From: Desulfobacteraceae bacterium Eth-SRB2 | GTDB lineage: Bacteria > Desulfobacterota > Desulfobacteria > Desulfobacterales > UBA11574 | Direction: 5' to 3' | Length of the DNA stretch: 64,000 nt | Assembly: GCA_004193595.1 (NCBI GenBank) | Contig: RPGQ01000001.1 | Coordinates: 212,318 to 276,317 of the forward strand | Part shown: positions 45,528 through 55,256 of the stretch, piece by piece | Position numbering within the stretch: position 1 is the first letter of the stretch | How the letters are laid out: the number at the start of each line of letters is the position of its first letter | Notes under the pieces: generated by a model | The model's database searches: none | Seen by the model: only the letters and a program-made list of their open reading frames with translations | Told to the model about the DNA's origin: nothing | Position numbers and translations under genes: made by a program

Positions 45528-45886
45528 TTATGTTGTTCAGTTATCAGTATATCCACGGTGATAAGTTCTTTGAGTCGAGAGATATATTTTTGTTTTGTTT
45601 TTGTTGGTATTATTTTAGTTATAACATATATATTATACGGCTGCATCTTTTTTACAGGATTTATTAATATGAGACAATTATACAAAAATAGTGGAAACGG
45701 AAGAAAAGTCAATATATAATGATATTGTATTTTCTATGCTTAAATTTTTGACGACAAATAGCCACAGAACTGTAATAAATGCATTTTTTACTCTAGTTAT
45801 GGGAATTATCATGCCATCATAATTCCAAATCCTAAAATAACCTGAGACATATTTATTTGATGAACTCGAAAGTCCGGTTTAGACGG

Positions 45887-46001
45887 TTTCGTAAAAGTTC
45901 AAGTCCAAGGCGATTATAAATTTTTATGTAATCATGAGGCGTACTTTTCGTACGTTGAATGATTAGAAATACAACCTAACTTAGGATGGACTTTTACGAA
46001 A
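45887..46001. repeat. 115-bp hairpin element
   Basis: Ends TTTCGTAAAAGTTC and GACTTTTACGAAA are inverted; inner stems AATCAT / ATGATT and GTAC / GTAC fold the centre. No frame. It is the size and shape of a non-autonomous element. The surrounding 45528-46600 shows only weak short frames (46125-46590) that I do not call as genes. Confidence 0.7.
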
Positions 46002-46619
46002 GGTACAAATCATATCTCTATTAACTCTGAATTGCAGCGTCTCATAGAAATTTTGCTCTTGATTTGGCAATTTGGATTAGCGAAAGCCTTGAATTGATCT
46101 AACTTGCCATGTATAGCGCTTTTGCTATCTGGCGCTCTTTAGTGAAAGTGATAATGCTGTTGATATAATCCTTTTATCAATAAACAAATCATGAAACTTT
46201 TTCCATATGTAGTATGGACTTTTTTTGTGGTATATTTTGGCAATGTTGGACATTAGGATCAGTTGTTTTGTTAGAAATTTGATGTCCATCTGTTTACTTT
46301 CGATGAAATGGCATTGAACCGGGTAATGAAAATTTGCCATCCCTCTCCTGCCGCCATGTCCATGTGAGATGGGTGAAAAGTATGTATTTCCAAAATTATC
46401 AATAAACTCTTCCTTCACCGCGGACTTTTCCTGTAAGGTGGCGCACTGAGTTCAAATGATTGGTGCTTCCGGCATTTTTGTTAAGTATGCAAACCATATC
46501 TCCAATCGCCATTCCAGCCAGGAACCATGAAAGGTAAAGTGGATTTACAATCCGTTTGTTTTTCATCCTGAAGCCACTGACGACGTTCAATGCCGGTTCT
46601 GGGGATCATAAGGTTACAT

Positions 46620-48237
46620 TACTTGAATTCTGCAGCGGTTTTACAAAACTCATCATTGGAAATGGGTGTTTAAGTTGTCAGCGGTATTCGCGGTAAGCAG
46701 AGTGGAGCATCTGAAGGCAGGGGAATGCGAAATTAACGTGTTCGAAGAAAACTCGGGATAGTGTTTTACGTAATGATTTGGGGTACATCTACGAAGACTT
46801 TGTTTGAAGGCCATAAAGATCTATGAACATTGCGCGCCTATATTCAAATTAACTTCGTACCTGGGTTTGTTGGATACAGCAGGCAGCGATTCGGAATAGC
46901 GTGGATTTGAAAGCAGAAGAGCCGTGCATTCATCAAGTTAGTAGCGGTACTCTAGATTGGAGACAAAAGGTTAACAATATGTTGTTCCATTTTCCGGAAG
47001 AAATTGGGGTCAGTAATAGCCAAAAATACTTATGCAAATGAGGTGGCAGGCATACTTTTCAAAATGCGTTGAATGGTTGAATGACTCATACAACCGATGA
47101 TTTCCAGCTGTGTTCTTTCGGTGGTACCGCCATCTCAACGACCATGTTACGCGGGCAGGAGAAACCTGGCAATAAAAAGGCAATGGTCTTTTGAATTTAC
47201 ATCTGTTTTTCTAAAATTATAGACTGGAGGGCGTCCAGAACCTCTTGCGATGCATAATTCCAGCCATCGTTTTTTGATCTCATTATCCATTTTGCGAACG
47301 GTAGTGATATACCGGTTCGTGAACCAGCCGCAATGGTTCCTAAATTGAGCCTCCCCGTGAACAGGGGTACGGCATTTCCAGCTCGTTCCTCTATTTGTCG
47401 AATTCCGGCAGACTGATGTTTTGCCTTTGAAGTGTGATTGTCTTGAAAAAGTTCATCTACGGTATCAATTATCATGGTTTTGAGTTTTGAAATCACTCTA
47501 CGAGGCAGAGGGTTTTGATATTTGCAGGGCGGCGCCAATTTCATTTCGTAATGTAATCGGCAGAGCGATTAGGGCAAACCAAGTTACATCGCTCTTTGAT
47601 CTGTTGAGATACGGCGCGGCTTGAAGTCGGTTTGCCGGTTATGGCATTAGCAGCAACCTGCTGGATCAATTCGGCCTTAATCTCCGGAGTGAGTCGGTAA
47701 TCCTGAATTTGGCCCTTTCGTTTATCAATCAAGCAATAAACGTCTTCTTCATGCATCTTCCCATTTAGATCTCTGGTATGCCTTACAGAGAATCCAAGGA
47801 CATCAGACACCTCTTTAGCGGTAAGCAAACCGTTGTTTACAAAAGTGAGAATTGCGCTGCAATAGATTTTTCGAGGAGTTATATTTCCTGAATTTATTAT
47901 TTACCCATGATTGAATGATAACGTTTTGCTCGGTCACGGCCAAAGATACCTTAACCGGAGCCTCAGTTGTCACTACTTTTTTATATGCTGATTTCCTTCT
48001 ATCTTCAAATGCCAAAAGACCGTACTGATCTGCCCGCGTGAGAAAGGACAGAAAGGTTCCCATAGATATTTGTAAATATTGGGAGATATCCTCCCGCTTT
48101 GCCCCAAACAAAAACAGGGTGAAGCCGATAATCCGGGTGACGATTTTGACTCCAAGACTTTCATAAGCCTTCTCGATCCGCTTATTAGAATGGGTTTTCG
48201 AGAAGTGTAGGTCAATCGGGCAATTTGACATAGGCAA
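46620..48237 (-). pseudogene. Decayed transposase-like gene
   Basis: Three consecutive frames (47815-48237, 47541-47828, 47197-47544) follow one another with two frameshifts. The first has a helix-turn-helix (FGAKREDISQYLQISMGTFL), the second a further DNA-binding-like part (LTAKEVSDVLGFSVRHTRDL). Beyond 47197 short pieces such as TQLEIIGCMSHSTIQRILKS continue amid stops to about 46620. The succession of recognition helices suits a transposase, but no catalytic DDE or RNase-H part was identified, so the class is uncertain. Confidence 0.5.
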
Positions 48238-48396
48238 TCCCTCCTTCCTATATCATACGTTTTGGAGGGATAATAAACCTAATATATCACATATGTCAAG
48301 GAAATAGTAGCAATCATGACTGAAATTGTTTCCTGTTATGTATGATATCGTCGAAATATAGGGAGATTCTATCTTGCCAGCATTTGATGTAATATT

Positions 48397-49784
48397 TTAG
48401 ATACGGTGCACTAGCGGACTAATGATCCCAAGCCTGTTTTTGCTAACAACATGTGTATATATGAGTCTGTTGATTTAGTCCAATTTTTTAAAAAATTACG
48501 AAAGCACGCAGCATTGCTTCCTTTGCGTAAGATCATCGAGATGCGGAGCCTCTGAGGGGAATCTATGATTTTTTAACCGTTTTTTTAAGTATAGTAAATC
48601 AACAGAGTCTATATCATCGTCGTTCTAAGATCTGCATGGCCTAAAAGGTCCTGTATTGTCCTGATATCATGTCCTTTTTCTAATAAGTGGGTGGCAAAGC
48701 TGTGCCGTAGAGCATGTACCGTTATCCGCTTTGGTATTCCCGCCCTTATTCCTGCCTTTTTAATCTGTCGCTGTAAATTTCCAGCATAAATGTGGTGTCG
48801 TCGGAGAATATTGGTTCTTGGGTCAACCGAAATTTTGTGTGAAGGGAACACCCAAAACCATGCCCATTCTTTTCCTGCATTCGGCAACTTTCGTTCCAGA
48901 GCACCTGAAAGTTGGACGCCCGCAAGACCGTTTTCCCTATCTTTATCGTAAATTTTGCGCACGGACTCGATGTGGTTTCTCAAGGTGTCTTTGATGCTTC
49001 CCGGAAGAACCGTTTCGCGATCCTTGTCTCCCTTACCACGCACAGTTACAGCCATTCTTGAAAAATCGATATCCTTGATTCTCAGATTCATACATTCCCG
49101 GAGTCGCAGGCCGCATCCATAGATGGTTTTTGCCATGAGAAGATTGGTCCCCTCCATTTTATCGAACAGGCGATTTATTTCCGATTTCGTCAAGACAACC
49201 GGTAACCGCCTTTTCTTTTTGGCCCGCACGGCATCGCCGATGTCTTCGATGTCCTTGTCCAGCACATGCCTGAACATAAACAAAATAGCGTTAAACGCTT
49301 GATTTTGCGTGGAAGCGGCTACATTTCGCTCAACCGCCAGATGGGTCATAAAGTCCTTAACGTGTATACTGTCCAATTTATTAGGAGATCGACCATTCAA
49401 GAAGTGATAGAATCACCGCACCCAACCCAGGTAAGTCTGTTCGGTTCGAAACGAAAGGTGCTTGAGCCTTAACATTTTCTTCATGTCGTCGACCACGCTC
49501 TTCCACCGTTCTTTTACATCCGAAAGCTTACCGTTCCGGGTAGCTTGTTTTTTTCTTCTGAAAAACAGATACATTTCTATGGCTTCTGAGGCCTGCTTGA
49601 CCTGCCAGTCTTCACGGCGCTTTGCCAGGAACTTAAGATACCGCTCGATATCTTCCGATTCGACCCTGTCGCCAGGCGACTTGTTGCAATGCCTGTAAAA
49701 CTGGCTCACCCAATACAGGTAGAAACCCGCCTGCTTCTCATTGGAAAGGTGCCTGGATAAGAGATAGGATTTGAAATCCTCCAT
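48397..49784 (-). pseudogene. intI: Integron integrase IntI, twice disrupted
   Basis: Removing one insert restores a 411-codon tyrosine recombinase with one stop. The N-terminal extension (about 75 residues) and SAM-like domain precede the catalytic part, with R in [25 protein letters not shown] and GHADLRTTM. The IntI-specific segment ([20 protein letters not shown], then RRHH) separates it from XerC/D. Lesions: an in-frame TGA at 49413-49415, between WVR and FYHF, where IntI normally has arginine; and a 147-bp insert at 48463-48609. Beyond the insert the frame resumes as IYTHVVSKNRLGIISPL, ending at TAA 48397-48399, so the catalytic tyrosine was present before insertion. Confidence 0.9.
48463..48609. 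mobile_element. 147-bp MITE-like insertion in intI
   Basis: Terminal inverted repeats GAGTCTGTTGATTTA and, reversed, GACTCTGTTGATTTA match at 14 of 15. The element is flanked by 5-bp direct repeats TATAT (48458-48462 and 48610-48614). Its end creates a TAG exactly at the tyrosine position of TMIY. Excision with one TATAT copy restores the frame. It encodes nothing. Confidence 0.88.
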
Positions 49785-50666
49785 AACGAATACTTACCCG
49801 ATTAAATGTCATTGTTGATGATTTAATGTTAAATAAATCAGCTACTATCAAGTTCCGTGCCATTTCATAATGATCGCATTATGATTCGACAAAAAGGCGG
49901 CCATGGACAAGCGTCGATAAAATATTTAAAAAAATCAACAGGTAATAATATGCCAATTCTCAGGAAACGGCGTGTCTCAAGAGGGCTTGCAGCAGAAGAG
50001 GGGCAGGGAGCGAAGTTTTCGATGCACAGAAAACAGGGCAGCGTGCACAGTTTTCTAGGCAGTAGTGGATACAGCAGCGCGGCCGGCTATCAATGTTCCA
50101 GCAACTCCCGTATCTTTTCAAGGGGCATGGGGGATGTAAATCAAGACCGTTGGTAAACACTGATGCCTTTCTATTGACAAACCGTGGCTCCGAAGCTTTT
50201 TTCAGGTGTCAGGTGGGTGATGAAAATCGCCGTGTATACAGATGCAATTTTAATCCCATTTTTGTTCCATATCTTCTATATGTTAAGGTTTCAGGTTTCA
50301 GGTGTCAGGAATGATGAACACAGGCGCTAAGTCTCACTTTATTTGCGCTTAAATCCAGGATTATTTGATCCATTTTTAAAAGAATATTTAATTGTTATAC
50401 AGGCAATTTTAAACGGCTATTTTATCTTTTAATCTTAACCGGTTATCCGCAGTGTATGCGGGGTATGATTCAAAATAAAGAAAAACAATTTGTTGGCAAC
50501 TAATGTTGAATTAACAGGGTCATTTATTCTGAACCTTAGCCCCTGACACCTGAAACCTGACACCTGAAACCAAACAGCCATAGCAATCTTAGGAAACAAC
50601 AGTCTTGATTTACAACCAGTAGGCGGGCCAATATGATTATTTCATACACCGGAACTTATTGAGATG
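49785..50666. other. Intergenic repeat region upstream of intI
   Basis: No gene called. GGTTTCAGGTGTCAGG at about 50287-50309 faces inverted copies at 50543-50575. The segment 50541-50612 is, on the minus strand, a relative of 63943-64000. The stretch 50622-50670 belongs to another repeat family (see 30193-30239). Short GC-rich frames at 49857-50160 lack coding signs. Confidence 0.6.
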
Positions 50667-53342
50667 TTACAGTCTGGTAAGATCTATTTTCAACTTATAA
50701 TCACTTTCCCCGACAACCCTTTTAACACTGAATCCCAATTTTTTCCCCAACGCCAACATTTGTATGTTTTCAGGCAAAACAATACCCGTCACTTGTTCAA
50801 TCCCACGTTCTTTGGAAATTGACAGACAACGCTTGAGCAGTTCCGCCCCAATACCTTTACCTTGCCAGAGATCTCCGACAATAACGGAAAATTCTGCGTG
50901 TTTTCGGTTGTAAATATCGGTGATAACACGGGCAACGCCCAACATTTTTTCATTGAGTTCCGGACCGCAAACCGCCACCAGCGCAATTTCCCTGTCATAG
51001 TCGATTTGAGTAAAGCGCGCGAGCATACGATGCGGAAGCATCTTTAAGGGGCTGAAAAATCGAAAAAGAACACTCTGGGGCGAAAGTGATTCAAAAAACT
51101 GCACCAAAAGCGGAGCATCCTCAGGTTTTATGGGCCTGATGAATAATTCACCCACCGCTTCATGTGTAATTCGGAATTCATACTGCCTGGGATAAGGACT
51201 GATAACCAGATGAAGAGGGGACGGAACCTCAGTGGACTTCAGAAGAACTCGGGCATCAACTGCACAAAAACCGTTTTTTGTAACCATAAGGGGGTTGATG
51301 TCCAACTCCTCGATTTCCGGAAAATCGGTCACGAGCTGGGATAAACGAATCAAAATCTCTTCAAGCAATGTCAAATTGGCCGGTGGATGGTTTCGATAGC
51401 CTTTAAGCAGACGGTAAACCCTGGTTTTTTCCATAAGACTTCTGGCCAATAGCCGGTTTAATGGGGGTAAGGCGATGGCTTGATCTTCGAGAACTTCAGC
51501 CATAATCCCTCCCATGCCAAACAAAACCACAGGCCCGAAATCCCGATCCCTTTTGGATCCTAAAATGAGTTCATACTCCGGGCTGAGCATCGTCTGAATG
51601 GTTACCCCTTCAATTTCGGCCTCAGCGTTGCACGATCGAGCGCTTGTCATGATGTTCTTAAACGCTTCATGAACATCAAATTCATTTTTTAAATTGAGCA
51701 ACACCCCATTGACATTGGATTTGTGAATAACATCCCGAGAACAGATTTTCATAGCTACGGGAAAGCCTATTTCCAGAGCTTTTTCAACCGCTTTTGCATC
51801 TGTGACCGCTAGCTTCGTAAGATTAACGGAAATGCCATATGCTGAAAGCAGATCCTTGGACTCGATTTCCGTGAGAAGAAAATTCTTTTTTTTAATCCCC
51901 TGATCCAATAGGATTCGAGCTTTTTCATGATCAAATTCTATTCTTTTCGGAAGATTGGGGGGAATCTCCTGAAGTATTTTAACGTTTTTGGAATATCGAT
52001 ATAGATTCATAAATGCTCTTACGGCACGTTCCGGCGTATCAAAGGTCGGGATGCCTTCGCGAACAAATATCTCCTTTGCTTTTTCAACATCTCGCCCACC
52101 CATCCAGGAAGTAAATACAGGATAAGGCTTCCCCCTCAAGTGATCCGCAAGGGTTTCAGCCACATGAGTCGGGCAGGTCATGGCTTGAGGGGTGAGTATA
52201 ATCAAAAGCCCTTTCACTTCAGAAGCTTTCAGGCAGATGTCCACCACCCTCTGATAACGTTCCGGAGAAGCGTCTCCCAGAATATCAATCGGGTTTGTCT
52301 GACTCCAGTAAGGGGGAAGGAATTCATCTAATTTCCGGATGGTTTCGGGTCGTAAGGCAACCGGGTCAACGCCATAATCGAAAATCGCATCAGCAGCCAT
52401 GACCCCCGGACCGCCGGCATTGGTGATAATTGCCAGACCCGGACCCAAAGAACGCGGTTGTTTGGCCAGAAGTTCCGCACAGTCAAAAAGTTCTTCAAAG
52501 GTTTTGACCCGAACAATTCCCGCTCGCGCGAAGGCTGCATCATAAACAGCATCTTCTCCGGCAAGAGAGCCGGTATGAGAAGCAGCAGCTTTGGCTCCCG
52601 CCTGGGTACGTCCCGCTTTTACCGCGATAATCGGTTTTACCCGTGATACGGCCCGGGCGGCACTCATAAAGTTTCTGAACCGGCTCAGGCTTTCAATATA
52701 CATGATAATACTATTGACGTGATAATCTCCGCCCAGATAATCGATGATGTCCCCAAAATCCACATCCAGCATGGAGCCGAGACTCACAAAATAGCTAAAC
52801 CCAATTTGTTCTTTGATGGAAAGGTCAAGAACAGATGTACAAATTGCGCCGCTTTGAGAAATAAAGGCCATCTTCCCGGGAAGCGGCATATGGCTTGCAA
52901 AGGTGGCATTGAGTTTGGCCTGGCTGCAAACAATCCCAAGACAATTGGGTCCGATAATTCGAAGGCCTGAGTCCTTTGCTTCATTCTTGATGGCCGACTC
53001 CAGTTCCCGGCCTTTTCTACCGGTCTCTTTTCCCCCTGCTGAAATGATAACCACGCCGCCTACCCCGGCCTTTTTACATTCTTTAACGATTTGAGGAGCC
53101 GAATCGATAGGAGTCGCCATGATCACAAGATCAACAGAAGATTCGAGTTCTGAAAGCGAAGGAAATGCCTCTATCTCCCATATTGTTTTATGACGCGGGT
53201 TAATCGGATAAACTTTCCCCGGATATCCCTCATGAATTAAATTGTGCATGATGGCGGAACCAATGCTTCCGGCTCTTTGGCTGGCTCCCACAACTGCAAT
53301 GGATTTGGGGCAAAAAATTTTGTCCAGATTAATGGCGCTCAT
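50667..53342 (-). CDS. ADP-forming acyl-CoA (acetyl-CoA) synthetase with GNAT domain
   Basis: 891 residues in the order CoA-binding domain (about 5-130; VGASQRAGSIGSAIMHNLI), succinyl-CoA-ligase-like domain (about 150-300; FISQSGAICTSVLDLSI, with the phosphohistidine region AASHTGSLAGEDAVYDAAF), a further ligase part, ATP-grasp domain (about 480-690), and a C-terminal GNAT acetyltransferase (about 725-885; GDLWQGKGIGAELL). Such proteins either make acetate and ATP from acetyl-CoA or, when the histidine is lost, act as protein acetyltransferases (Pat). The histidine is present here. It follows the stress protein gene and probably shares its sigma-54 promoter. Confidence 0.88.
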   Translation of the reverse strand: MSAINLDKIFCPKSIAVVGASQRAGSIGSAIMHNLIHEGYPGKVYPINPRHKTIWEIEAFPSLSELESSVDLVIMATPIDSAPQIVKECKKAGVGGVVIISAGGKETGRKGRELESAIKNEAKDSGLRIIGPNCLGIVCSQAKLNATFASHMPLPGKMAFISQSGAICTSVLDLSIKEQIGFSYFVSLGSMLDVDFGDIIDYLGGDYHVNSIIMYIESLSRFRNFMSAARAVSRVKPIIAVKAGRTQAGAKAAASHTGSLAGEDAVYDAAFARAGIVRVKTFEELFDCAELLAKQPRSLGPGLAIITNAGGPGVMAADAIFDYGVDPVALRPETIRKLDEFLPPYWSQTNPIDILGDASPERYQRVVDICLKASEVKGLLIILTPQAMTCPTHVAETLADHLRGKPYPVFTSWMGGRDVEKAKEIFVREGIPTFDTPERAVRAFMNLYRYSKNVKILQEIPPNLPKRIEFDHEKARILLDQGIKKKNFLLTEIESKDLLSAYGISVNLTKLAVTDAKAVEKALEIGFPVAMKICSRDVIHKSNVNGVLLNLKNEFDVHEAFKNIMTSARSCNAEAEIEGVTIQTMLSPEYELILGSKRDRDFGPVVLFGMGGIMAEVLEDQAIALPPLNRLLARSLMEKTRVYRLLKGYRNHPPANLTLLEEILIRLSQLVTDFPEIEELDINPLMVTKNGFCAVDARVLLKSTEVPSPLHLVISPYPRQYEFRITHEAVGELFIRPIKPEDAPLLVQFFESLSPQSVLFRFFSPLKMLPHRMLARFTQIDYDREIALVAVCGPELNEKMLGVARVITDIYNRKHAEFSVIVGDLWQGKGIGAELLKRCLSISKERGIEQVTGIVLPENIQMLALGKKLGFSVKRVVGESDYKLKIDLTRL

Positions 53343-53575
53343 GATCGAAAAACCTTTTACCTAGTGCCCATCTATAAAGCTATAATAGACACAAATTAAG
53401 TTTCCAATGCAGAAATTAGCAATTTTTCGCAAGGTCAAGGAAATCAAGGAATTACGAGTCCCGCCCCGAGGCGGGAACAAGTAATTCCGCAGATTAACCC
53501 CAGAGAAATAGGCTCCGCATTTCACGGGGCAGGCGCAAAGATTGCGGAAAAGGGCAATTTCTGGATGGAAACGAC

Positions 53576-54511
53576 CTAAGTTACCACCCAAACCGCTCTG
53601 TTTCTAATTGTCTGGATTACCTTCTGGCTTACTCTTCCCATAAAAAATTCCTCCACCCTGGATAACCCTCTTCTGCCTAAAACGATTGTTCCGTAATCTC
53701 CATCTCTGGCTTCTTTGACAATAGCTCCTGCGCGACTATGGGCGTCTGAAATTACTTTGGTGGATATCTGGTCTGATTTGAATCCTGCGTCTGTCAAACA
53801 ACGTTTTGCTTTATCAAATACGGAGCTTATCTCTTTTTCAGCAGCTTCAAGGTGAACTTTGGGTAAAAAAAGATCCGGGATTTCTGCCTGAAAATACCTG
53901 ACCCCTCGAATGACATGAAGCAATGTTATGTTGAAATCGAACCCACCCAGTGTTGTTGCTACATACTCTACAGCCTTCATGGCATTCTCCGAGCTGTCGA
54001 ATGCCACTAGAATTTTTTCATCAAGGGGAATTCTGCCGATCATCAAAACCGGAAGGAAAGACAGTTTCTCAGTAATTTTTGTGGCCACGCTCCCCACAAC
54101 AATCTCTTTATAGGTACTCATGCCTTTTCGCCCGACCACCACGCAACTGTACCCCTCTTTGGCTTCCTGTATGATATCTCGTGCAATTCCTTTTTTTCTA
54201 TTATGGATGTTTATGGTAACCGCATCCTGTGGAACACCTGAACGCAGAAGGATCTGCTGCGCCTTGTCCATGTATTCCTGAATCACTTTCTTTTTTTGCA
54301 TCTCCCAGGCTTCGACTTCCCTGGCAGATTGAGCAAATAAGGGATCTTTGGCAAGATCCCGATAAGACTCCGGTATGCTGCTGAAAACATTAAATAGAAC
54401 TATCTTCATTTTATGAAACGGAGCCAGGTTGCTTACATACCGCACCGCACATAAGGCATCCTCAGATCCATCAACAGCTAATAACAACTTTTTTTGAGTC
54501 TGACTTTTCAT
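53576..54511 (-). CDS. Tandem universal stress protein
   Basis: 311 residues from the ATG at 54511, set by GGGAGG seven to eight bases upstream; a longer frame to 54598 lacks a ribosome site. Two UspA domains: residues about 5-150 (KLLLAVDGSEDALCAVRYV, ending GRKGMSTYKEIVVGSVATKI) and about 155-311 (KILVAFDSSENAMKAVEYV, ending GRRGLSRVEEFFMGRVSQKV). Both keep the ATP-binding GRxGxS...GSxxxxI type motif in some form. It is first in an operon with the acyl-CoA synthetase and has its own sigma-54 promoter with the shared palindrome. Confidence 0.9.
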   Translation of the reverse strand: MKSQTQKKLLLAVDGSEDALCAVRYVSNLAPFHKMKIVLFNVFSSIPESYRDLAKDPLFAQSAREVEAWEMQKKKVIQEYMDKAQQILLRSGVPQDAVTINIHNRKKGIARDIIQEAKEGYSCVVVGRKGMSTYKEIVVGSVATKITEKLSFLPVLMIGRIPLDEKILVAFDSSENAMKAVEYVATTLGGFDFNITLLHVIRGVRYFQAEIPDLFLPKVHLEAAEKEISSVFDKAKRCLTDAGFKSDQISTKVISDAHSRAGAIVKEARDGDYGTIVLGRRGLSRVEEFFMGRVSQKVIQTIRNRAVWVVT

Positions 54512-54691
54512 CGCTGAACCTCCCTTTTTCACCCACACCCTGCCCTCTGGTTCCCCCGGCCGCCTCGCCTTGTCTGCCGGGCGAATTCGCAATGGCAAAT
54601 GCTCATCCCCTCGCCCTTCAAGGAGGAATACGGCATGTGTGGGGGTTAATTTGAAGCTTTTTTAAAAATTACTCAATTTGGGTAATACTAA

Positions 54692-54830
54692 AGCAACAGT
54701 TGTGCCAGAAATGCAAAGAATGCCAGGGATGTTCTAACTAACGGTATTTATTAGATTTTAAATTATATTCCTGAATGATTTTTATAGAAAGAAGGCGTCA
54801 TGCCTGTCAGATTTTTTTACAAATTGTAAA
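54692..54830 (-). promoter_or_regulatory. Sigma-54 promoter and upstream palindrome of the stress protein operon
   Basis: Minus strand 54707-54692 reads TGGCACAACTGTTGCT. The palindrome TTTACAATTTGTAAA is at 54816-54830, 108 bp upstream, with AAATCTGACA after it. Confidence 0.85.
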
Positions 54831-54879
54831 AGAAAAATGGATTTTTTATTACATGTTACAATACCCCCCCCTAAGTTCC

Positions 54880-55016
54880 TTTACACATTGTAAAAAATAC
54901 TGACATATCTATTTCGCATTTTTTGAATAAAGCATTTCTGGAATTAATAATATGTCGTAAAGTCATACAGTTATAAAGTTTTAATGCGTCCATTCCTACA
55001 TGGTACAATTTTTGCT
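54880..55016 (+). promoter_or_regulatory. Sigma-54 promoter and upstream palindrome of the plus-strand kinase-like gene
   Basis: The palindrome TTTACACATTGTAAA at 54880-54894 is followed by AAATACTGACA. TGGTACAATTTTTGCT at 55001-55016 keeps GG-N10-GC, 106 bp further on. It points right, away from the minus-strand promoter at 54692. Confidence 0.8.
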
Positions 55017-55031
55017 TCTTCAATAACCTAA

Positions 55032-55105
55032 TAGTATAGGAATGTCTTTTTTAGAGCGGCAAAGCCGCGTTATATAGAATCGCGAAGCATTTTTATAACT
55101 TGACT
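55032..55105. repeat. Dispersed repeat with GCGGCAAAGCCGC palindrome (copy 2)
   Basis: Close match to 10016-10088. It lies in the leader between promoter and start codon of the gene at 55257, so it would be transcribed there. Confidence 0.75.
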
Positions 55106-55256
55106 TTGTTGCATCACGGCAAAGAGAATGAATATTTTATGTAGTATTTCATAATCTGAACAAGGCTGCCTGTGTCTGGAAGAAAATTAAACAACATATA
55201 TAAGTAAAGAATTAACAAATGACCAACTTAACTTATAAGCACCAAGGAGGATTGTC

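Larger units (their letters stand above)
32510..49784 (-). mobile_element. Chromosomal integron: cassette array plus disrupted integrase
   Basis: Sixteen attC-like sites separate one- or two-gene units between 32510 and 44871. An IntI-type tyrosine recombinase gene lies at 48397-49784. Almost all cassette genes are on the minus strand, as is intI, and the array follows the 3' end of intI; this is the inverse layout known from Treponema-type integrons. Cassettes carry toxin-antitoxin pairs and unknown genes, as in large chromosomal integrons. No attI was identified. The region 45528-48396 between array and intI holds repeats and transposase debris. Confidence 0.85.

Noticed and set aside
46125..46590. 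Two overlapping short frames between the array and the transposase debris
   Set aside because: Overlap in different frames, no ribosome site and no recognisable motif; called as intergenic.
48609..48611. TAG in intI read as pyrrolysine
   Set aside because: The TAG is made by the end of the inserted 147-bp element, and the true continuation of the gene lies on the far side of that element.
48397..49784. Recombinase as XerC/XerD or a phage integrase
   Set aside because: The extra [20 protein letters not shown] segment before the second catalytic box is specific to IntI, and attC-like sites are adjacent.
50286..50575. GGTGTCA-type repeats as a CRISPR array
   Set aside because: The units are 7 bp with no spacers and occur as inverted tracts; no cas genes are present.
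53361..53591. 76-codon frame between the acyl-CoA synthetase and stress protein genes
   Set aside because: Composition is that of intergenic sequence and the frame lacks a ribosome site and any recognisable fold.
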